Assembly: GCF_020216025.1 (NCBI RefSeq)
Contig: NZ_JAIWNC010000027.1
Coordinates: 86,585-150,584 of the forward strand
DNA: 64,000 nt
Direction: 5' to 3'
From: Jidongwangia harbinensis
GTDB taxonomy: Bacteria > Actinomycetota > Actinomycetes > Mycobacteriales > Micromonosporaceae
Below are positions 60,823-64,000 of the stretch, in pieces. The translations under genes were made by a program, and so were the position numbers. Each line of letters begins with the position of its first letter. Position 1 is the stretch's first letter. The notes beneath the pieces were generated by a model, which searched no databases, was not told where the DNA came from, and worked only from the letters and a program-made list of their open reading frames with translations.

Positions 60823-61314
60823 GGCCGGCCGCGAGAGCCGACGAGGCACGCTGATAGGCGATCTGGTCCGGGTCGCCATGAGCCCGTGGACCTGAGTGCC
60901 TCCCCGCCGACCGAAGCTTCTCGGCTGCAAATTGACACGAATCGCCGTGCTGATCGAAGGCCGAAACCCTCGTAGATTGAGAGCGTGAAGCTATAACCAG
61001 AACCAGGACAGGCCTAGTTGGTCGCTGGCCTCGATAGATTGGCCGCTAGGCGCGAAGAGTGACACACCAGACGCCGTGGAAACTTGTGCGCTTCAAATCT
61101 CCGCTGGGCGGCGAAGAGTGCCTCACAAATGGCCGTCACGGAGACAGTAAACCGGTGCCATACCACGGATTCGAGCAGCGTTTTCTGCCATGTTGGTGGA
61201 AATTGACCGTCTGTCAAATCGACAATTATATGGCGGACAACGCGTACGTGATACATGACCGGCTGGCGGTCGTGGCCTTTTTGGTCAGTGCCATGTGATC
61301 TCGGAAAGAAGGCC
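60823..61314. other. AT-richer gap without recognised gene
   Basis: About 490 bp where base composition drops clearly from the flanking genes. Short open frames on both strands (for example 61059-61298 plus) lack actinomycete codon bias and look spurious. It forms the left edge of the Vsr/methyltransferase island. No att repeat or tRNA was found. Confidence 0.5.
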
Positions 61315-61788
61315 TTACTGGTACGGCCGAATGGCGGCGCTATCCGCCATTGCGCGCTCAACCTCTTCGACGGCTGCCTCAAGCGACACGTGCTCCCATA
61401 GGCGCACGACGTTCCAGCCCGCGGCTGTCAGCGCAGCGGTCGCGGCGCGGTCGCGCTCTACTGTCCGCTGCAGCTTTGGGCCCCAGTACCAGTCGTTTAC
61501 TTTGGGCTTGCGACCATGCAGCGGGCACAGGTGCCAGAAGCAGCCGTCAACGAAGACGGCGATCCGCTTTCGGGTGAAAACAATGTCCGGCCGCACCCGC
61601 GTACCGCCCAGATCGAGGCGCAGATCCTTGCGGAAGCGGTAGCCGCGCTGATGGAGTGCCGCTCTCAGACGCATCTCAGGTCTCGTGTCGGTGCGCCTGT
61701 TCGCCTGCATGTTGCGGGACCGGCCCTCGTTGAGAGGGCGGGGATGACGGCCGGTGATCCAGGCCTGTTCGCGTGGGCCGTGAGGCAT
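61315..61788 (-). CDS. vsr: Very short patch repair (Vsr) endonuclease
   Basis: 157 residues. Vsr signature: MQANRRTDTRPEMRLRAALHQRGYRFRKD, PDIVFTRKRIAVFVDGCFWHLCPLHG, NDWYWGPKLQRTVERDRAATAAL, GWNVVRLWEHV. Nicks next to T:G mismatches arising by deamination of 5-methylcytosine (family function). It lies 104 bp downstream of a C5 methyltransferase on the same strand, the standard Dcm-Vsr pairing. Composition is lower in GC than the core, consistent with transfer. Confidence 0.93.
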   Translation of the reverse strand: MPHGPREQAWITGRHPRPLNEGRSRNMQANRRTDTRPEMRLRAALHQRGYRFRKDLRLDLGGTRVRPDIVFTRKRIAVFVDGCFWHLCPLHGRKPKVNDWYWGPKLQRTVERDRAATAALTAAGWNVVRLWEHVSLEAAVEEVERAMADSAAIRPYQ

Positions 61789-61892
61789 GGGACCACTGTG
61801 CCCAGGTCTGACGGCAGATATCCACTATCAAACTTGGGTGCGGTGCTGGCTCGCGTCAACGCCCACGAGCGCTGCTGCCAGTATGCTGCCGG

Positions 61893-63191
61893 TTAGCTCA
61901 CTTTTGCCCGGCTCCGGGCTTCGGCGAAAGCGATGTGGCGGTCGTGATCGTCCTGCCCCCGGAAGGCCCTCCATGCGCCCAGGCGGTAGGTCGGGCGCCC
62001 ACCACGGGACTGCACCTCAACAATGAAGTCCAGGGCGATGGCTTCTATGCGCTGGATGATCTTCTCGATGCTCATCGTACTGCCAAGCAGCTGCTGGATG
62101 CGCTCGGCCGTAAGCGCTTCGTCGCGGTCGCGCAGTAGCCGATACACCTCGTCATGAACCCGGCGCGGTGCCGGAATTGTGGAAGGCTTCTGCTTCTTTC
62201 CCAAGGCCTGGGCGATGGAGACACCGACCGCACGGGCCACGGGTGGCGGGAATGCGTTGCCAATCTGCCGGTAACGACTCGTCTTCCTGCCCTCAAAATC
62301 CCATCGGTATTCCTCGCCGAGCCAGCCCTGAATGCGTGCGACCATCTCGACCGTGAGCTTGGGCCCCCTGGGATGGTCTTCGATCTTCCAGTCTTCGCCG
62401 GGGGCCCTGTCTGCCAGGCCATGCCCGTCAGTCCACAGCTCGGCCCAGGCTCGCTTCGCGCGGGTTGGACCTAGATCAGCGCCACCGTGCTTCTTGCTGC
62501 CGCCTACGATGGTCGGAGCGATTCGATCGGCTTTAGCCATCCACCTGGCCAGGTACTCCTCGCTCCAGCCGTTCGCTGCCATTAGGTCACCCAGAACACC
62601 ACTGACGGTACGAGTGACGGCCGACTTCTCCGGCCAAGCGAAATAGTCGACATACTCCGGGCGCAAGGCGACGAGGATCATTCGCGGCCGAAGCTGCGGC
62701 ACACCGAAGTCCCGAGCCTCGAGCAGTTCCCAGAACGCCGTATAGCCCAGCGTGGCGAAGCGATCAACCACCGCCTGGCGATAGCCGGCGAACCGAGCGT
62801 CATTGAGCCCGCGCACGTTCTCAAGCAGCACTGCCTCCGGCTGCATCCGGCCTGCGGCTTCGACCGCCCAGGCGAACAGGTCACGCTCATCGGCGGAGCC
62901 CAGCTGCCTGCCGGCCACTGAGAACGGCGGGCAAGGCACACCTCCGGCCAGTACAGCCGCCTTGCCGGTGAAGTCTTCCGGCTTCCACACTGCCTCATCG
63001 GCGACATCGCCCACCCGCACCAGGTCGTCGACGTCGTCATCAGGCTGAAGGCGCTGCAGGTTCGCCGCCAGGGTGGCCGCCGCCGTCGGATCTAGCTCCA
63101 CGGCAAGTTCGTGCTTGAAGCCTGCCAGGTGCAGGCCGAGAGACTGCCCGCCCGCGCCAGCGCAAATTTCTACGACACTCAGGTCAGTCAC
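61893..63191 (-). CDS. DNA (cytosine-5-)-methyltransferase
   Basis: 432 residues. Motif I VVEICAGAGGQSLGLHLAGF, motif IV catalytic GGVPCPPFSVAGRQLGS, motif VI LLENVRGL, motif VIII QLRPRMILVAL, motifs IX-X (RQIGNAFPPPVARAV). The target-recognition region lies between VIII and IX. A C-terminal ~110-residue extension (RVHDEVYRLLRDRDEALTAERIQQLL, then a short winged-helix-like end) is additional to the core. No cognate restriction gene is visible upstream; the Vsr gene follows. Probably a solitary or damaged R-M system brought in with the IS element nearby. Confidence 0.93.
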   Translation of the reverse strand: MTDLSVVEICAGAGGQSLGLHLAGFKHELAVELDPTAAATLAANLQRLQPDDDVDDLVRVGDVADEAVWKPEDFTGKAAVLAGGVPCPPFSVAGRQLGSADERDLFAWAVEAAGRMQPEAVLLENVRGLNDARFAGYRQAVVDRFATLGYTAFWELLEARDFGVPQLRPRMILVALRPEYVDYFAWPEKSAVTRTVSGVLGDLMAANGWSEEYLARWMAKADRIAPTIVGGSKKHGGADLGPTRAKRAWAELWTDGHGLADRAPGEDWKIEDHPRGPKLTVEMVARIQGWLGEEYRWDFEGRKTSRYRQIGNAFPPPVARAVGVSIAQALGKKQKPSTIPAPRRVHDEVYRLLRDRDEALTAERIQQLLGSTMSIEKIIQRIEAIALDFIVEVQSRGGRPTYRLGAWRAFRGQDDHDRHIAFAEARSRAKVS

Positions 63192-63873
63192 TGCTCTCCC
63201 AGTCAGTCTCGGCGCCCATCTGTGGCAAGCAGCCCTCTAGGGCATCTTGCAGCATTAACCCGCTGGCGTAGCGATAGGGCCACGCACTTATGAAACGTGT
63301 CGCAAGTAGCGCACGGTTAGGGGGGGCGCACGCAGAGTGGCAAGACCCCGTGATGGGACCAAGGGCACTGCTGTACGCCTCCCTCGAGACCGGCCGGTGC
63401 CTACTGCTCACCGAAACGATTCGCGAACGCCTCGCTCCCGTCAAGTCATGTCGCTCGGCTGGACCCGTCTGTCAGAAAGGCGAGACCTGTTTCGGCTCCG
63501 GCGTGAAGTGGCTTGTGTCAGGTGCGTATCTTCTCGGTCGATCGTCAGTCGGCTGCGCTGCAGCGTTGCAAGGATTGTCACGAATTGGGGTTGTCCGAGA
63601 GCGCATGGCGAACCGCCCTAATGCGCGCCCACTAGCCCGCCGCCGGCTCATCAGCCAAACCCTATGCCAACGCTGCGGTCAGCGGCCATGTACCTAAGGT
63701 GCTGATCTCCTTCGTCAACACGGCGCGCGACATGATGGGTGCAACGGCGGCAGGTATGCACCACTGCCCTCGGCCGACCTACCTTTGTGGCATAGGCGCG
63801 TGGCTTCGGATGCTGTCAGGGCGCTCGGACTTCGTGAGAGGCAGGTGGCGCGGGCTTACGCCCGATTGCGCCC
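63192..63873. other. Gene debris between methyltransferase and IS element
   Basis: About 680 bp with AT-richer composition. On the plus strand a frame at 63290-63697 stops (TAA 63695-63697) and continues in the same frame with a protein-like stretch (LWHRRVASDAVRALGLRERQ, then VARAYARLRPELPPG) up to the IS boundary. This could be a decayed gene of unknown family cut by the insertion. No family could be assigned. The start of this region also holds the methyltransferase promoter. Confidence 0.35.
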
Positions 63874-63898
63874 TGAGCTTCCCCCCGGGATGTGGACA
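63874..63898. repeat. Probable terminal inverted repeat of IS3-family element
   Basis: A segment beginning TGAGCTTCCCCCCGG and ending GGACA, just outside the transposase stop. The TG...CA form and position fit the end of an IS3-family element; the other end is beyond the window. Confidence 0.45.
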
Positions 63899-63903
63899 CC
63901 GGG

Positions 63904-64000
63904 TTATGCCGCGCTCTGCTGCAGCGTAACGGTTTCCAGGGTTCGTTCGTAGTCGGCGGGGCTGCGGTAGCCCAGTGCTGAGTGGCGTCGGCGGTGGTTG
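63904..64000 (-). mobile_element. IS3-family transposase, C-terminus only (cut by window edge)
   Basis: 31 residues on the minus strand, stop TAA at 63904-63906: NHRRRHSALGYRSPADYE, then RTLETVTLQQSAA. This is the characteristic end of the IS3-group OrfB (DDE integrase core). The rest lies beyond position 64000. Confidence 0.85.

Noticed and set aside
61059..61298. 79-residue plus-strand frame in the gap before vsr
   Set aside because: No family features and poor codon bias; likely chance frame in AT-richer DNA.
1..64000. CRISPR arrays, tRNA or rRNA genes
   Set aside because: No regularly spaced direct repeats, tRNA cloverleaf/CCA context or rRNA core sequences were recognised.

Overview
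The window looks like chromosomal DNA of a filamentous actinomycete, most likely Micromonosporaceae or a relative. This is inferred from very high GC with almost exclusively G/C third codon positions, frequent GTG starts, a NIT-domain sensor kinase of the Cvn type, an ALF-repeat/Hint polymorphic toxin, a DUF574-type methyltransferase and large secreted PKD-domain proteins. No rRNA, tRNA or CRISPR array was seen. The order is mosaic, with many small regulator/enzyme pairs.

Layout. 0.2-8 kb: SnoaL-tailed ECF sigma factor plus a two-domain SnoaL protein, an integrase remnant, a divergent MDR oxidoreductase/TetR pair, an alpha/beta hydrolase, an SRPBCC protein with a doubtful N-terminus, a possible modification-dependent HNH nuclease and a flavin split-barrel protein. 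8-14.4 kb: a 1759-residue Ser/Thr kinase-ATPase-GAF-diguanylate cyclase fusion behind an XRE regulator. 14.5-20.3 kb: an alcohol dehydrogenase, then a secreted polymorphic toxin followed, after a 14-bp hairpin, by a candidate immunity gene. 20.4-30.2 kb: a sugar-acid module made of aldehyde dehydrogenase and FAH-family dehydratase, a divergent IclR regulator, a Tat lipoprotein binding protein and a fused two-domain permease, with palindromes beside a sigma70-like promoter; a LAL-type LuxR regulator ends convergently with the permease. 30.4-36.2 kb: a secreted BTRD1-like protein, a TetR/SDR pair with two matching operators, a cyclase and an ATP-binding protein with a possible HTH tail. 36.1-40.3 kb: an ECF sigma/anti-sigma/ABC exporter operon. 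40.3-48 kb: HxlR and SnoaL pair, then a 1931-residue secreted ThuA-GSDH-PKD-CBM protein coupled to a small membrane protein. 48-57.4 kb: DUF2293, pRiA4b ORF-3 family, methyltransferase, DUF3592, a leaderless excisionase-like HTH gene, hydrolase, orphan NIT sensor kinase, PfpI and GMC oxidoreductase genes. 57.5-60.8 kb: a membrane GGDEF-EAL protein with degenerate catalytic motifs and a GNAT. 60.8-64 kb: a compositionally different island with a Vsr nuclease, a C5 DNA methyltransferase, gene debris and the edge of an IS3-family element.

Two themes recur. Cyclic-di-GMP signalling is represented by an apparently active cyclase tied to a kinase and by an apparently inactive GGDEF-EAL receptor. 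DNA-modification or defence and conflict genes include the HNH nuclease, Dcm/Vsr and the polymorphic toxin.
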